Positions 26,371 to 35,897 of a stretch of DNA of 64,000 nt are shown piece by piece. Source of the stretch: Paenibacillus sp. R14(2021) (GTDB taxonomy: Bacteria; Bacillota; Bacilli; Paenibacillales; Paenibacillaceae). A model generated the notes under the pieces. The model was given only the letters and a program-made list of their open reading frames with translations. It had not been told where the DNA came from and ran no database searches. The position numbers and the translations under genes were made by a program. The stretch is taken from the NCBI RefSeq assembly GCF_019431355.1, contig NZ_CP080269.1, positions 3,195,001-3,259,000 on the forward strand. The letters are read 5' to 3'. How positions within the stretch are numbered: the first letter of the stretch is position 1; the number at the start of each line of letters is the position of its first letter.

Positions 26371-28098
26371 TTATGCCTTCGCCGCGGCGCCTTGCTCTTG
26401 GAGGGATGTACTCCACTCCTGCTTCAGCTCGCTCCAATGCGCGCGTTTTTCGAGAGCGGACTGGAAGTCGGCCCATGCCGCTTCGAACGCCTTGTCGTCT
26501 TTGGCCATCAGCAGCTTCGCTTTATACTCCTTACGGACGTTCTCGAGCTCCGGCAAATATTTCTCCCACACGCCGCCCGGCTTCGCCTTCACCATGTCGT
26601 ACGGCTGCGCGACGCGAACGCCGCCCATTTTGCCGATTTGCTCGGTGAAATCGATCGTTTTCTGCCGACCCTTCGGGTTCGTCACGGCATAGTTCCACCA
26701 CGGGTACCAGGCGTTGCTGTAGGAGGAGATGCCGTACAGCCCCGGGTTCGTGCTCGCGAATTTGGCGGCATCCCCGGAATCGTGAAGCTGCTGGTAGTTG
26801 GCATCCGTGTACTGCCATTTGCCAAGCGGCTTATCTACCCAATTCCAGAACACGCCGGCCGGGCCTTCGCTCGCGACCTGCTGCTGTTCCGGCTTTGGCT
26901 GCAGCATATAGTCCACGAAGGCAAGAATAGCATCGAGGTTTTTCGAATCTTTACTGATATATAGGTCGTTGCCCGGGAACGGATTGACGATTTGATTCGC
27001 TCCGATGTGATCGACGCCCGTTACTTGCGGATACGGAATCGTCTCATAGAACCACGCCGGTTCGGTCGGACCGTCTAGAATTTCCCAGATATGCGCATCC
27101 ATGTTGAAGAATCCGCCTGCGTTCATCGCGATGCGTCCGGATTTGGTCTTCTCCTTGTAGCGCTCCGCTTTGTCCGTAATCGCCTCGGCGTCGATGAGCC
27201 CTTGGCGATACATACTGTTCATCCATTGATAGGCCGATTTGTACTGCGGATTATCGTAAATGAACTGATAGTCATCACCCTTCTTCTCCACTGGAATGAC
27301 ACCACCGGCAGTAGCTGTCGACACCCCGAACGTGCTCAGAATAACGTTCTCGTCGCTTGCGTCCGACAGGAAGCTGAGCGGGATATACGCCTTACCGGAC
27401 GGGTCCTTCTGCTTGACCGCGGCCTTGAGGTAACTCTCCACTCCGGAGATCGTCTTTAGATCATCCATGGTCATGCCCGTCTTATCGAGGATGTCCTTCC
27501 GCACGAACCACCCGAGTGAAGCCCAGCCCGGCCACGGATCTTCGGGGTTCTGGTCGAACCACGTCGGAATTGACCAGATATGGCCGTCCTTGTCCTTCAT
27601 CCCGTCCAGATAGAGCTTCGGAATGGAGGCGAGGCCCGGATATTTGTCCGGCATATTGAAGTACTGATCGAGTGGAAGAATGCTGCCGGAGCGGATCATC
27701 GAGGAATTGACGATGTCGCTTCTTCCGAATAGTGCCGCATCCTCGAAGCCGCCCGTATTCAGCTTCAGGTTCAGGGCCGTCATGGCGTCGCCCTGCGTCG
27801 CTTCAAGCTGGACGTCAATGCCCGGTTCATGCTCTCTCCAATACTTCTGCACCATGCTGTCGTTGTTGATCGTCGCTGTCCAGCCGAGCCACAGCTTGAA
27901 CGCCTTGGATCCGGCAGATTCCCCTGCATCTGAATTCGTGCCTGCCGGTTGGTTCGCGCTGGCGCTGTTCGATCCCGCCTTTGCATTATCAGCCGTATTA
28001 TCGCCGCCGGAGCTGCCTCCGCCGGCGCAAGCCGTCAGGCCAAGCACAAGCGCTGCCAGCCCCGCCGCCATACGTTTTCTTGCCGTAAGCATCTTCAT
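26371..28098 (-). CDS. LplA-type extracellular solute-binding lipoprotein
   Basis: 575 residues, the long type seen with LplBC permeases. The lipobox LTAC near residues 21-24 is followed by a Gly/Ser/Ala linker and the binding fold (FKLWLGWTATINNDSMVQKY, DAALFGRSDIVNSSMI, WSIPTWFDQNPEDPWPGW). The C-terminal half ends ALEKRAHWSELKQEWSTSL. The substrate is unknown; relatives serve oligogalacturonides, xylo-oligomers and other glycans. Third gene of permease - permease - binding protein - kinase - regulator. Confidence 0.9.
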   Translation of the reverse strand: MKMLTARKRMAAGLAALVLGLTACAGGGSSGGDNTADNAKAGSNSASANQPAGTNSDAGESAGSKAFKLWLGWTATINNDSMVQKYWREHEPGIDVQLEATQGDAMTALNLKLNTGGFEDAALFGRSDIVNSSMIRSGSILPLDQYFNMPDKYPGLASIPKLYLDGMKDKDGHIWSIPTWFDQNPEDPWPGWASLGWFVRKDILDKTGMTMDDLKTISGVESYLKAAVKQKDPSGKAYIPLSFLSDASDENVILSTFGVSTATAGGVIPVEKKGDDYQFIYDNPQYKSAYQWMNSMYRQGLIDAEAITDKAERYKEKTKSGRIAMNAGGFFNMDAHIWEILDGPTEPAWFYETIPYPQVTGVDHIGANQIVNPFPGNDLYISKDSKNLDAILAFVDYMLQPKPEQQQVASEGPAGVFWNWVDKPLGKWQYTDANYQQLHDSGDAAKFASTNPGLYGISSYSNAWYPWWNYAVTNPKGRQKTIDFTEQIGKMGGVRVAQPYDMVKAKPGGVWEKYLPELENVRKEYKAKLLMAKDDKAFEAAWADFQSALEKRAHWSELKQEWSTSLQEQGAAAKA

Positions 28099-28182
28099 GC
28101 GTTGCTTTCCCCTTTCTGTCTCTCCAGTTATATGGTGTTTCCGTACACCTGTTGTTTAATAGCTGCCGGCTCCCCATCCGCC

Positions 28183-29079
28183 TTAGCCTTTGACGGAACC
28201 GATGAGTACACCCTTGACGAAGTACCGCTGTAGGAATGGATAAACGCATAGAATCGGAATAGCGCTTACCATAACCGTCGCCATCTTCACGGACATCAGC
28301 GTCACGTTCGCGAGGCTCGTGCCCCTGGCGATCGATTCCACGTTATTGCCCGAGCCGAGCACGGCCGAAATATCCTGCGCGGATAGCAGCTGCTGCAGAA
28401 ACGTCTGCACCGGGATAAGGCTCTGTTTCGAGACGAAGAAAGCGCCCGCAAACCAATCGTTCCAGTGCATAACGCCAGTGAACAAGCCGAGCGCTGCCAG
28501 CATCGGCTTCGACAGCGGCAAAATGATGGACCAGAGCACCCGGAACGGCTGCGCGCCGTCCATCTCGGCCGATTCGATCAACGCCTCCGGGACCCCTTGA
28601 ATGAATTTCATCATGACGAACATGTTCCAGGCCGAGAACGCGCTTGGCACGATATACACCCAGAACGAGTTCAGAAGCGAGAGATCGTGAAGCTGGATGT
28701 AGAAAGGGATCAAGCCGCCGCTGAACAGCATCGTTATCAGCACGTAACCGAGCAGCGTGTTCCGCATGGGAAGCGCCCGGTAGGACAAGCCGAACGCGGC
28801 GAGCAGTGTAACGAGCAGCCCGATGACCGTGCCCGCGATCGTCCGGGCTGCCGTTATCCAATAGGCATGTCGGATGATTTCGTTGCCGAGCACGATCCGA
28901 AAATTATACAACGTGAACTGGCGCGGCCACAGGTACACGCCGCCCTTGGCCGCGTCGCTCCCTACGTTCAGGGAGATCGCCAGCATATACAGAAACGGAT
29001 AGATGACTGAGAAGCACAGCAATAAGAGAAGCGCGATGATGATGAATTGACCTGCTTGGTCGCTTACCGAACGTTTCAT
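28183..29079 (-). CDS. LplC/YtcP-type ABC permease
   Basis: 298 residues, six helices. The EAA loop is the variant ESAEMDGAQPFRVLWSIILP usual for the LplC group, and the end is RYFVKGVLIGSVKG. It starts 3 bases after the stop of the LplB-like gene. Confidence 0.92.
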   Translation of the reverse strand: MKRSVSDQAGQFIIIALLLLLCFSVIYPFLYMLAISLNVGSDAAKGGVYLWPRQFTLYNFRIVLGNEIIRHAYWITAARTIAGTVIGLLVTLLAAFGLSYRALPMRNTLLGYVLITMLFSGGLIPFYIQLHDLSLLNSFWVYIVPSAFSAWNMFVMMKFIQGVPEALIESAEMDGAQPFRVLWSIILPLSKPMLAALGLFTGVMHWNDWFAGAFFVSKQSLIPVQTFLQQLLSAQDISAVLGSGNNVESIARGTSLANVTLMSVKMATVMVSAIPILCVYPFLQRYFVKGVLIGSVKG

Positions 29080-29082
29080 GCT

Positions 29083-29976
29083 TTACCAAAGCCCCTCCCC
29101 GTTGAGTTTGCGCGACATCCCATTCGTGATGAGCACGAGGATCAAGCTGATGACGGATGACAACAGGCCGACAGCCGTCGCCATGCCGAAGTACCCCTGC
29201 TGTAGTCCGCTTCGTAAAATGTACGTGTCGAGTACGTCAGCGACCGGCTGGTTCGCTGGATTCATTAACGGATAAATCTGATCCATTCCGACCGCGATCA
29301 AGCTCGGCATGCTAAGGATCAGGACGATCGAAATCGTCGGCAGGATGCCGGGCAGTGTAATATGGCGGATTTGCGCGAGTCTGCCGGCACCTTCCACCTT
29401 GGCCGCTTCGTACAGCTGCGGATCGATGGTCGTGATGGCCGCCAAATACAGAATCGTGTTCCAGCCGACTTCCTTCCACAGCCCGCTAGCCACGATCATC
29501 GGACGGAACCATTCTGTCGAACCCAGGAAGAAGATCGGATCGTTGCCCGTCTTCGCGACGAATTGATTAACCAGCCCGCCGTCAAGCGTCAGCAGCGACT
29601 GCAAAATATAAGCAACGACGATCCAGGAGAAGAAATGCGGCAGGTAGCTGACCGATTGGACGAACCGCTTGAATCCGCTGTGCTTCACCTCATTAATGAG
29701 CAGGGCGAGCAGAATCGGCGCCGGGAAACCGAATATGAATTTGAGCACCGCGATGATGACCGTATTCTTCACGACGATCCAGAACTGGTCGTCCTGGAGA
29801 AAAGAGAAGTTGCCCAGTCCCACCCACGGGGCGTTCCAGATCGTATAGCCGATATGGAAGTTTTTGAAAGCGACTTGAATGCCGGCCATCGGAATGTAGC
29901 TGAACAGCAGCAGCAGCACGACGGCTGGGGCAATCATAATGTACTGGTAGCGGTATTTTGCCAGTTTCTCAAGCAT
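29083..29976 (-). CDS. LplB-type ABC permease
   Basis: 297 residues, six helices; PMAGIQVAFKNFHIGYTIW and WVGLGNFSFLQDDQFW in the first periplasmic-side region and EAAKVEGAGRLAQIRHITLP as the EAA loop are LplB-like. First gene of the importer operon; AGAGGTGAT precedes the ATG. Confidence 0.92.
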   Translation of the reverse strand: MLEKLAKYRYQYIMIAPAVVLLLLFSYIPMAGIQVAFKNFHIGYTIWNAPWVGLGNFSFLQDDQFWIVVKNTVIIAVLKFIFGFPAPILLALLINEVKHSGFKRFVQSVSYLPHFFSWIVVAYILQSLLTLDGGLVNQFVAKTGNDPIFFLGSTEWFRPMIVASGLWKEVGWNTILYLAAITTIDPQLYEAAKVEGAGRLAQIRHITLPGILPTISIVLILSMPSLIAVGMDQIYPLMNPANQPVADVLDTYILRSGLQQGYFGMATAVGLLSSVISLILVLITNGMSRKLNGEGLW

Positions 29977-29996
29977 GCGATCACCTCTGTACGCTA

Positions 29997-30002
29997 ATTA
30001 TA
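29997..30002 (-). promoter_or_regulatory. -10 box of the LplBC operon
   Basis: A perfect TATAAT on the minus strand, about 20 bases upstream of the LplB-like start, without a recognisable -35 box at the right distance. This is typical of promoters that need an activator, here presumably the YesN-type regulator at the end of the same run. Confidence 0.4.
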
Positions 30003-30190
30003 CAAATAGAGCGGCAAGCGATCGATATGACAACGATTGGATTTTTATCGTAATGATTAGAGAATGATACGCCCTAGGCGCAGACGCGGCTCAAGTGTAC
30101 AAAACCCACCGCTATCGCGACAAAATACGGGCGCAGCCATCTTGAATAAACTCCCAATTAATCCGAATTTTGTTGAGGTTCCCGCGAAAC

Positions 30191-30220
30191 TTGGATAAAC
30201 CACGATAGATTCTGTATAAT
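30191..30220 (+). promoter_or_regulatory. Promoter of the DUF2971-like gene
   Basis: TTGGAT, 18 bases, TATAAT, about 48 bases upstream of the start codon. Confidence 0.5.
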
Positions 30221-30268
30221 TAAATAGACACTGACTATTTTTCCATGAAAAAAAGGGAGCACAGAACA

Positions 30269-31345
30269 ATGATCGTACATTACACAAGAGATATTCAAAG
30301 CGCCTCCGGCATGCTAAGCTCCAAGGAATTGCTGCTTTCGCGCATCGGCAGCTTGGACAGCCAAAACGACATTTTGCACTATTTAAAAGAATTCAATCGA
30401 TTGCATTACATGCAGGATCTCATCAGCACCTTCCAGCAGGCTCTCGTGATGATCAGCACGATGCCGGGCGTGAATCAGCAGCAATTCTTCATGCATACGC
30501 TGACGGCCGCTCAGCTGCGGAAGCAAGCCTATCAAGCCGGCGTATCGCTAGAAGGTTCGCTCTCTCGCGTGCTGAAGCAGAACAGCTACGTCGCATCATT
30601 CACCGAGGAGGTAGCCGCTTCGTTCCCGAGCACGGCCTGCGGAGAGATCGCGTTCGTGTTCGACGGCAACCCGCTTCGCGCGCCGCGCGGCTTCGAGCTG
30701 CTGTTCAATAAAGTCCATTACGCCGATGCCGAGAAGGTAGATCGTCTGCAGGCAGCCGGCGGGGACAACCTTGCCAAGTTCATGGAGAGCATCTCTCAAG
30801 AGCCCGGTATGTCGTATGCGGGTATTCTCGCCGCTTACATCAAACGGCTGGAGAAGCAGCAGCAGGCTTACGCCGGCATCATCCATGAAATTATCGACGA
30901 GCTGAGCAGCAAGGATCAGACCGACGCGTATACGCCGCTCGATTATAAAAGCCATGAAGGAGCCGTCGATGCCATCCACAGCCGCATCGTCGAGGAATAC
31001 ACGACGTTATTCCGTCAGGAAACCGGCCAGAAACCGCTGACCAAGAACGAGATTAAGCAGAGGCTGAAGGACCATCCGGAAATGGCAGAATCGACGTGGC
31101 TCAGCATTCGCAGCGTTCTGGTCAAGGACGAGGCGTTTAAAGCGGAGAACGAGGTCAGAGCGGTCCTGCTTCCGCAAAGCAAGGAGCAGTTCAATCAGAC
31201 GAAAAAACAGCTGCCTGTCGGCTTCGATACCGGCCTGCTGAAGAAAATCGTCATTTCGCCGTCCTGCGAAAGCAAAGCGGAGTGGAAAGCCGCGCTTGAA
31301 GAAGCGCTGCGCGCCAATAAATACAACGATGTCGTCGTCGAATAG
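30269..31345 (+). CDS. DUF2971-like protein of unknown function
   Basis: 358 residues from ATG 30269 (MIVHYTRD, after AAAGGGAG). The N-terminus (HYTRDIQSASGMLSSKELLLS), YVASFTEEVAA, IAFVFDGNPL, and the C-terminal VKDEAFKAENEVRAVLLP with LLKKIVISPSCE follow the order of DUF2971 proteins, in which an E-x-E-x-R motif is conserved. DUF2971 has no established role, though members occur in defence and toxin contexts. Monocistronic: own promoter and own terminator. No membrane segment or signal peptide is seen. Confidence 0.6.
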   Translation: MIVHYTRDIQSASGMLSSKELLLSRIGSLDSQNDILHYLKEFNRLHYMQDLISTFQQALVMISTMPGVNQQQFFMHTLTAAQLRKQAYQAGVSLEGSLSRVLKQNSYVASFTEEVAASFPSTACGEIAFVFDGNPLRAPRGFELLFNKVHYADAEKVDRLQAAGGDNLAKFMESISQEPGMSYAGILAAYIKRLEKQQQAYAGIIHEIIDELSSKDQTDAYTPLDYKSHEGAVDAIHSRIVEEYTTLFRQETGQKPLTKNEIKQRLKDHPEMAESTWLSIRSVLVKDEAFKAENEVRAVLLPQSKEQFNQTKKQLPVGFDTGLLKKIVISPSCESKAEWKAALEEALRANKYNDVVVE

Positions 31346-31362
31346 GACGGCGTGTTAGATGG

Positions 31363-31417
31363 AAAAGGGGTTGTCCCAAACGTCATGGGAAATGACATTT
31401 GGGATCGCCCCTTTTTT
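31363..31417 (+). terminator. Terminator of the DUF2971-like gene
   Basis: Long stem AAAAGGGG.TTGTCCCAAA.GTCA / TGACATTTGGGA..CGCCCCTTTTTT. Confidence 0.85.
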
Positions 31418-31449
31418 CTTAATACGGTAAATGGACGAGGGGGAAAGCG

Positions 31450-31995
31450 ATGTTTCCTAGATTAGAAACGACAAGATTACGATTGAGAGAAATTACTGTC
31501 GATGATGAAAAGGACTTATTTGATTGCTTTTCTAATGAACAGGTTACACGTTATTACGGACAAGAGACATTCAATCATAGCGAGCAAGCGAAGGTGCTTA
31601 TTGATTTCTTTGCCAAAAGCTATATCGAGAAGAGAGGCATACGGTGGGGGATTGAGCTAAAAGGCACTCGAGGATTAATGGGTACGATTGGCTTTAATGC
31701 CTGGTCGCCTAAACATAAACGGGCAGAAATAGGGTATGAATTAAACCCTGCACATTGGAGAAAAGGGTATGCCTCCGAAGCTGTATCATCCGTCATTCAA
31801 TATGGATTCAATGAAATGAGCCTTACTCGCATCGGGGCTGTTGTGTTCATCGACAACGAAGTATCCAACCGCTTACTGACGAAGCTGGGTTTCCAAAAAG
31901 AAGGCTTGCTTCGCGATTATATGTATCAGAATGGCAACGCGTACGATACGTATGTGTATGCCATTCTAAAAAACTGTAATAATATGCTGACCTGA
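31450..31995 (+). CDS. RimJ/RimL-type GNAT acetyltransferase
   Basis: 181 residues with the RimJ/L layout: LETTRLRLREITVDDEKDLF at the start, IGYELNPAHWRKGYASEAVS as acetyl-CoA loop, and TRIGAVVFIDNEVSNRLLTK with LGFQKEGLLRDYM at the end. Such enzymes acetylate protein N-termini or small amines. GAGGGGGA precedes the ATG. Noticeably more AT-rich than the genes around it, which hints at a separate origin. Confidence 0.88.
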   Translation: MFPRLETTRLRLREITVDDEKDLFDCFSNEQVTRYYGQETFNHSEQAKVLIDFFAKSYIEKRGIRWGIELKGTRGLMGTIGFNAWSPKHKRAEIGYELNPAHWRKGYASEAVSSVIQYGFNEMSLTRIGAVVFIDNEVSNRLLTKLGFQKEGLLRDYMYQNGNAYDTYVYAILKNCNNMLT

Positions 31996-32030
31996 CGTGG
32001 GTAATCCCCGAATGCTTCGACCTAGGGATG

Positions 32031-32065
32031 CAAAAGAAGGCTTCCGATTCACTCGGAAGCCTTCT
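32031..32065 (-). terminator. Terminator of the GH130 operon
   Basis: AGAAGGCTTCCGA-gtgaa-TCGGAAGCCTTCT followed by TTTTG on the minus strand, 21 bases after the GH130 stop. Confidence 0.8.
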
Positions 32066-32086
32066 CTATTCCTATTCAGCCTGCCC

Positions 32087-33148
32087 TTATACCGGCTCCA
32101 AGCTGTCCAGAATTTCCTGCAGGCTCAGCTCCGCGCAAGCCATGGACGTATCCGCGGCGCCGTAGTACATCCGTACGCGATCGCCGTCGACAAGCACGCC
32201 GCATGAGAATACGACCCCGCCGAAGAAACCGTTCACCTCGTAATCGGCCTCCGGCTCCATGACCGGCTTCACGGAACGCGCAATGACCTTCGACGGGTCA
32301 TTCAGATCCAAGAGCACCGCGCCCATGCAGTAGCGGTGATCCTTGGTCGCGCCGTGGTACAGCTCCAGCCAGCCGCGTTCCGTCCGGAACGGAACCGCGC
32401 CGCCGCCGAGGCGGCCGCTGTCCCACATGCCGTCGCGCAGGCCGATAAGATGCTTATGATTGCCCCAGTACAGCAGGTTATCGGACTCGGCGATCCACAT
32501 TTCCGGCCGTCCGACGCTCTTCGTCGTCGGGCGGTGCAGCGCGTAATACTTGCCGTTCACGCGTTCCGGGAAGATCAGCACATCCTTGTTATCCGGTCCG
32601 AATATCATGCCGTGATACGTCGTATGCACGAAATCCTTCGTCGAAACAAGCGATTCCCCGATGCCGACCGGAGACACGGCGGAATAATAAATATAATACG
32701 TGTCCCCGATTTGCGTAATGCGCGGATCCTCGATGCCGAACGTCTCCAGCGTCTGCGACGGATACAGGAACGGCTTCTCGTCGATGGTGAAATGATGGCC
32801 GTCCGAGCTGCGGGCGATCCGCAGGTAGGACAGCGAAGTCAGGTATTCGAATGCCGGAGCATGTTCCTTCAAAATAATGACGCGCGGATCGGACAAGTCA
32901 TAACGCTCGTCGTCCTTGCGAATGGGAATCAATTCGAGCTCCGACGTCTCCACATTGTACACCGGCGCCAGCACAACCTCGGGGTCGGGGCTGATGGGAC
33001 GCTCGGCTACGCGAAGCAGCATAATAACTTCGCCGTTGTATTCCGCTATGCCAGCGTTAAACGCGCCGATGACTTCAAAATCGTCGCGATGCGGCTTTAC
33101 GTCAGCCGGCGTAACCAGCGGATTTTGTTCATAACGGTAAATATTCAT
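32087..33148 (-). CDS. GH130-family glycoside phosphorylase
   Basis: 353 residues, five-bladed propeller with the GH130 signature FGIEDPRITQIGDTYYIYY (Asp as general acid), the N-terminal NPLVTP entry, RVNGKYYALHRP and GCVV-like FSCGVLVDGDRVRMYYGAAD. GH130 enzymes split beta-mannosides with phosphate to give mannose 1-phosphate. Cytoplasmic, no signal peptide. Last gene of importer - DUF1861 - GH130, so the imported substrate is probably a beta-manno-oligosaccharide or a mannosyl conjugate. Confidence 0.92.
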   Translation of the reverse strand: MNIYRYEQNPLVTPADVKPHRDDFEVIGAFNAGIAEYNGEVIMLLRVAERPISPDPEVVLAPVYNVETSELELIPIRKDDERYDLSDPRVIILKEHAPAFEYLTSLSYLRIARSSDGHHFTIDEKPFLYPSQTLETFGIEDPRITQIGDTYYIYYSAVSPVGIGESLVSTKDFVHTTYHGMIFGPDNKDVLIFPERVNGKYYALHRPTTKSVGRPEMWIAESDNLLYWGNHKHLIGLRDGMWDSGRLGGGAVPFRTERGWLELYHGATKDHRYCMGAVLLDLNDPSKVIARSVKPVMEPEADYEVNGFFGGVVFSCGVLVDGDRVRMYYGAADTSMACAELSLQEILDSLEPV

Positions 33149-33198
33149 AGCATTTACTCCTCTACATGTTAACTCTTCGGTGACTTCGGTGAAGAAGA

Positions 33199-34146
33199 TT
33201 ATAGGCCTCGAAATGGATCTTCGATAACGATCCGCTGGGCATCTGCATCGCTGATGCCCGCATACAGCACGGCGCTGCCGTCCGCACGGCGAACCAGCCC
33301 GCCGCTGAAGACGACGTCCTGCAGATCAGGCCGCTTGGACGGGCCAGGCAGGAAGCGGCTGCGTTCCGCGATGAGCTTCATGACCGAGAACGAGGCGTCC
33401 GCCGGATCGAATAGGAACGCCATCGGATAATAATGGCGATCGCCCGCTTCATCGAATTTCGCGACATGCCCAAGCACGCCGACGCGGCCATCCTGCAGCA
33501 GATGCGCTTCGTTGGCACCGCCCCATTCGCCTTCCGCGAATTGGCCGACCAGCAGCGGTGCTTCATTAATAACATCCAGCGTCAGCTCATCAAGCGTCGC
33601 AACGCGGGCGTAGCCAATCTTGCCGCGGCCGCCCTTCTCGCCCTGCGGACGCGTGAAAATGCCGATGCTGCCGTCCGCAAGCTCGACGAGCCGGAGATCC
33701 TTCATGCCGTCCGGCCCTTTGAAGAACGGCTTCAGGCTGCGGATATCCCCGCCCCGGTAAAAGACGGTGCGCCACATCAGCGCTCCCTCGTTCACGGGAT
33801 GCGGATAAATTTCCACGCCGCCGACCACCAGCTCCCCGCCGATCCGGCAGTGGAATGGATCCTGCAGCACGAGCACCGGTGCATCTGCGAGCGGCAGCCA
33901 TGTGCCTTCCCGCTCCGCGAAGAAGACGACCTCGGAATGCTCGCTGTCGCGCGATTCCACGCGTCCTGCAATAATTTCCACGCCATTATCCATGAATGGA
34001 GCAGCAATGTTGTACACGTCCTTATCCGCATAACCGCCGAATGCGATACGCTCCGCTTGTTCGGCCCGTGCGCCAGAAGCGCGGTAGGCGCTAAGCAGCT
34101 CGCCGCACAATTGCGGCCCCATGCTTTTTCCCCAACTAGCAGCCAT
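33199..34146 (-). CDS. DUF1861 (GH130/43-like propeller) protein
   Basis: 315 residues matching DUF1861 proteins: KDVYNIAAPF near 43, AGRVESRDSEHSEVVFF, LQDPFHCRIGGELVVGGVE, WRTVFYRG and DVVFSGGLVRRADG. The fold is a beta-propeller related to glycosidase clans; activity not established. It sits between the importer genes and GH130, so it probably acts on the same manno-configured substrate. Confidence 0.85.
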   Translation of the reverse strand: MAASWGKSMGPQLCGELLSAYRASGARAEQAERIAFGGYADKDVYNIAAPFMDNGVEIIAGRVESRDSEHSEVVFFAEREGTWLPLADAPVLVLQDPFHCRIGGELVVGGVEIYPHPVNEGALMWRTVFYRGGDIRSLKPFFKGPDGMKDLRLVELADGSIGIFTRPQGEKGGRGKIGYARVATLDELTLDVINEAPLLVGQFAEGEWGGANEAHLLQDGRVGVLGHVAKFDEAGDRHYYPMAFLFDPADASFSVMKLIAERSRFLPGPSKRPDLQDVVFSGGLVRRADGSAVLYAGISDADAQRIVIEDPFRGL

Positions 34147-34180
34147 TCTTCTCTCTCCTCGCTTGTTCAGCTGTTTGCTA

Positions 34181-35020
34181 TTATTTCAAGTTGAACTGCA
34201 TGCCTTCTTTGAATTTCTTGCTGAAGAACAAGAACATGATAATGATCGGCAGCGTCAGAATTGTCGATGCCGCATAGAGCGGTCCCGGGAACGAGCCGTA
34301 AGGCCCGAACATCTGCGACAACAGCACGTTCAAGGTCAGCATGGAATCGCTCTTAACGGCGATCAGATCCCACAACAGCTCTGTCCAGCGTTCCATGAGC
34401 AGGAACAGGAAGATGACGGTCGTAATCGACTTCGACATCGGCAGCATGATGCGGAACATGATCTTTAAATCGGTCGCTCCATCTAAGCGTGCCGCTTCAA
34501 TGAACACTTGAGGCACTGCCTTGAAGAAGTTCGTATACATGAAGATCGCCCACAGACTGACTGCTTTAGGAAGAATAAGCCCCAAATACGAGTCATATAA
34601 GCCCACTCGCTGCACGATCAGGAAGGTCGGAATCAGCAGAATAATCGCCGGGAAGAACATATGGAACAATACAAAGTTGTTAATGGCATTGCGGCCGAAG
34701 AAGTTCATCTTCGCCAGCGCATAAGCGACCATAACGCCGAAGATCATCATCAGCACCGTGGAGCTGATGGAAACAATCACGCTGTTCAGGAAAGCATGCA
34801 GCCAAGGCCGCGTAACGCCTGTCTCTCCCCCGTGGAACAACCAATCGTACGATTTGGTCGTAAATTTCGTCGGAATAAGCGTCTTATCGATTTGGGACCA
34901 ATCCGCGAACGAACTGAGCACCATATATAAATACGGATACACCATAATGAGCAGAAGCACGATGGCCAGGATATAACGTATCGCCCGCTTTGTGCCGCTG
35001 TGCCGTTTAGACCCAACCAT
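34181..35020 (-). CDS. Sugar-type ABC permease (MalG-like)
   Basis: 279 residues, six helices, EAA loop EAARLDGATDLKIMFRIMLP, ending KKFKEGMQFNLK. Its start overlaps the end of the partner permease gene by 14 bases. Confidence 0.92.
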   Translation of the reverse strand: MVGSKRHSGTKRAIRYILAIVLLLIMVYPYLYMVLSSFADWSQIDKTLIPTKFTTKSYDWLFHGGETGVTRPWLHAFLNSVIVSISSTVLMMIFGVMVAYALAKMNFFGRNAINNFVLFHMFFPAIILLIPTFLIVQRVGLYDSYLGLILPKAVSLWAIFMYTNFFKAVPQVFIEAARLDGATDLKIMFRIMLPMSKSITTVIFLFLLMERWTELLWDLIAVKSDSMLTLNVLLSQMFGPYGSFPGPLYAASTILTLPIIIMFLFFSKKFKEGMQFNLK

Positions 35021-35882
35021 TGCGCTTCCCCCAAACCTCCAGTAATTTGCGGATGATGAAAATGGAAATGAACGTCGCGATGGAAGCCAGCAAGGCTACA
35101 GCGGAAGCATAACCGCTCTGCAGGTTCGTGAACGCTTGTTTGAAAATTTCCATCTGCCACGTATTGGTGGCATTGCCCGGACCGCCGCCGGTGAGCTGGT
35201 ACACTTCGGTGAAAATCCCGAAGGTGACGCCGAAAGCCAGAATGAGCGTCGTGTACATCGACGGATACAGAAGTGGCAGCGTAATGCGCCAGAACCGTTG
35301 ACTATCCTTGACCCCGTCGATCGCCGCAGCCTCATAAACCTCTTTATCAATGCTTTCAAGACCCGAAGTTATGATAAGGGCATAATAGCCCGTGAACTTC
35401 CAAGCGAGAATGAGCCCTACGATGAATAACGCCGTGAACGGCGTCCCAAGCCAGTCGATGTCGAATCCCATGCTGCGAAAGAATTCGTTAATCGGACTGT
35501 TATAGGAAAGCAAACCTTTTACGATCAGCGCCGAAACAACGCCGGAACTCAAGTAAGGCAGGAAGAATCCGATCAGGAACAATCCTTTAAAACGCGAAAG
35601 CCCATGCACCAGCACGGCTACGCCGATGGCAAGAACGGTGACGATCGGTACAAAGATAAGCATGAAGCGATACGTGTTCCAGAATGCCGCGTGAACGCTT
35701 GGCGACTTCAGCGCATCCGCGAAATTGCTGATACCCTCGAAATTAAACGTTGGCTTGATCATATTCCAATCCGTCGCGGAGAGGAACAGCGTCCAGATCA
35801 GCGGGATGAAAAAGAAAATGATCGAGTAAATGAGATAAGGGCTGGTAAACAGCCAGCCCAATTTATTGTTACGTTGGTCCAT
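35007..35882 (-). CDS. Sugar-type ABC permease (MalF-like)
   Basis: 291 residues, six helices, EAA loop EAAAIDGVKDSQRFWRITLP, and the family motif QLTGGGPGNATNTW. It follows the binding-protein gene by 15 bases. Confidence 0.92.
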   Translation of the reverse strand: MDQRNNKLGWLFTSPYLIYSIIFFFIPLIWTLFLSATDWNMIKPTFNFEGISNFADALKSPSVHAAFWNTYRFMLIFVPIVTVLAIGVAVLVHGLSRFKGLFLIGFFLPYLSSGVVSALIVKGLLSYNSPINEFFRSMGFDIDWLGTPFTALFIVGLILAWKFTGYYALIITSGLESIDKEVYEAAAIDGVKDSQRFWRITLPLLYPSMYTTLILAFGVTFGIFTEVYQLTGGGPGNATNTWQMEIFKQAFTNLQSGYASAVALLASIATFISIFIIRKLLEVWGKRNGWV

Positions 35883-35897
35883 GTGGTGGAGCCTCCC

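Noticed and set aside
31450-32065. Horizontally acquired island with mobility genes
   Set aside because: The acetyltransferase gene is AT-richer than its neighbours, but no integrase, transposase, tRNA or direct repeat flanks it.
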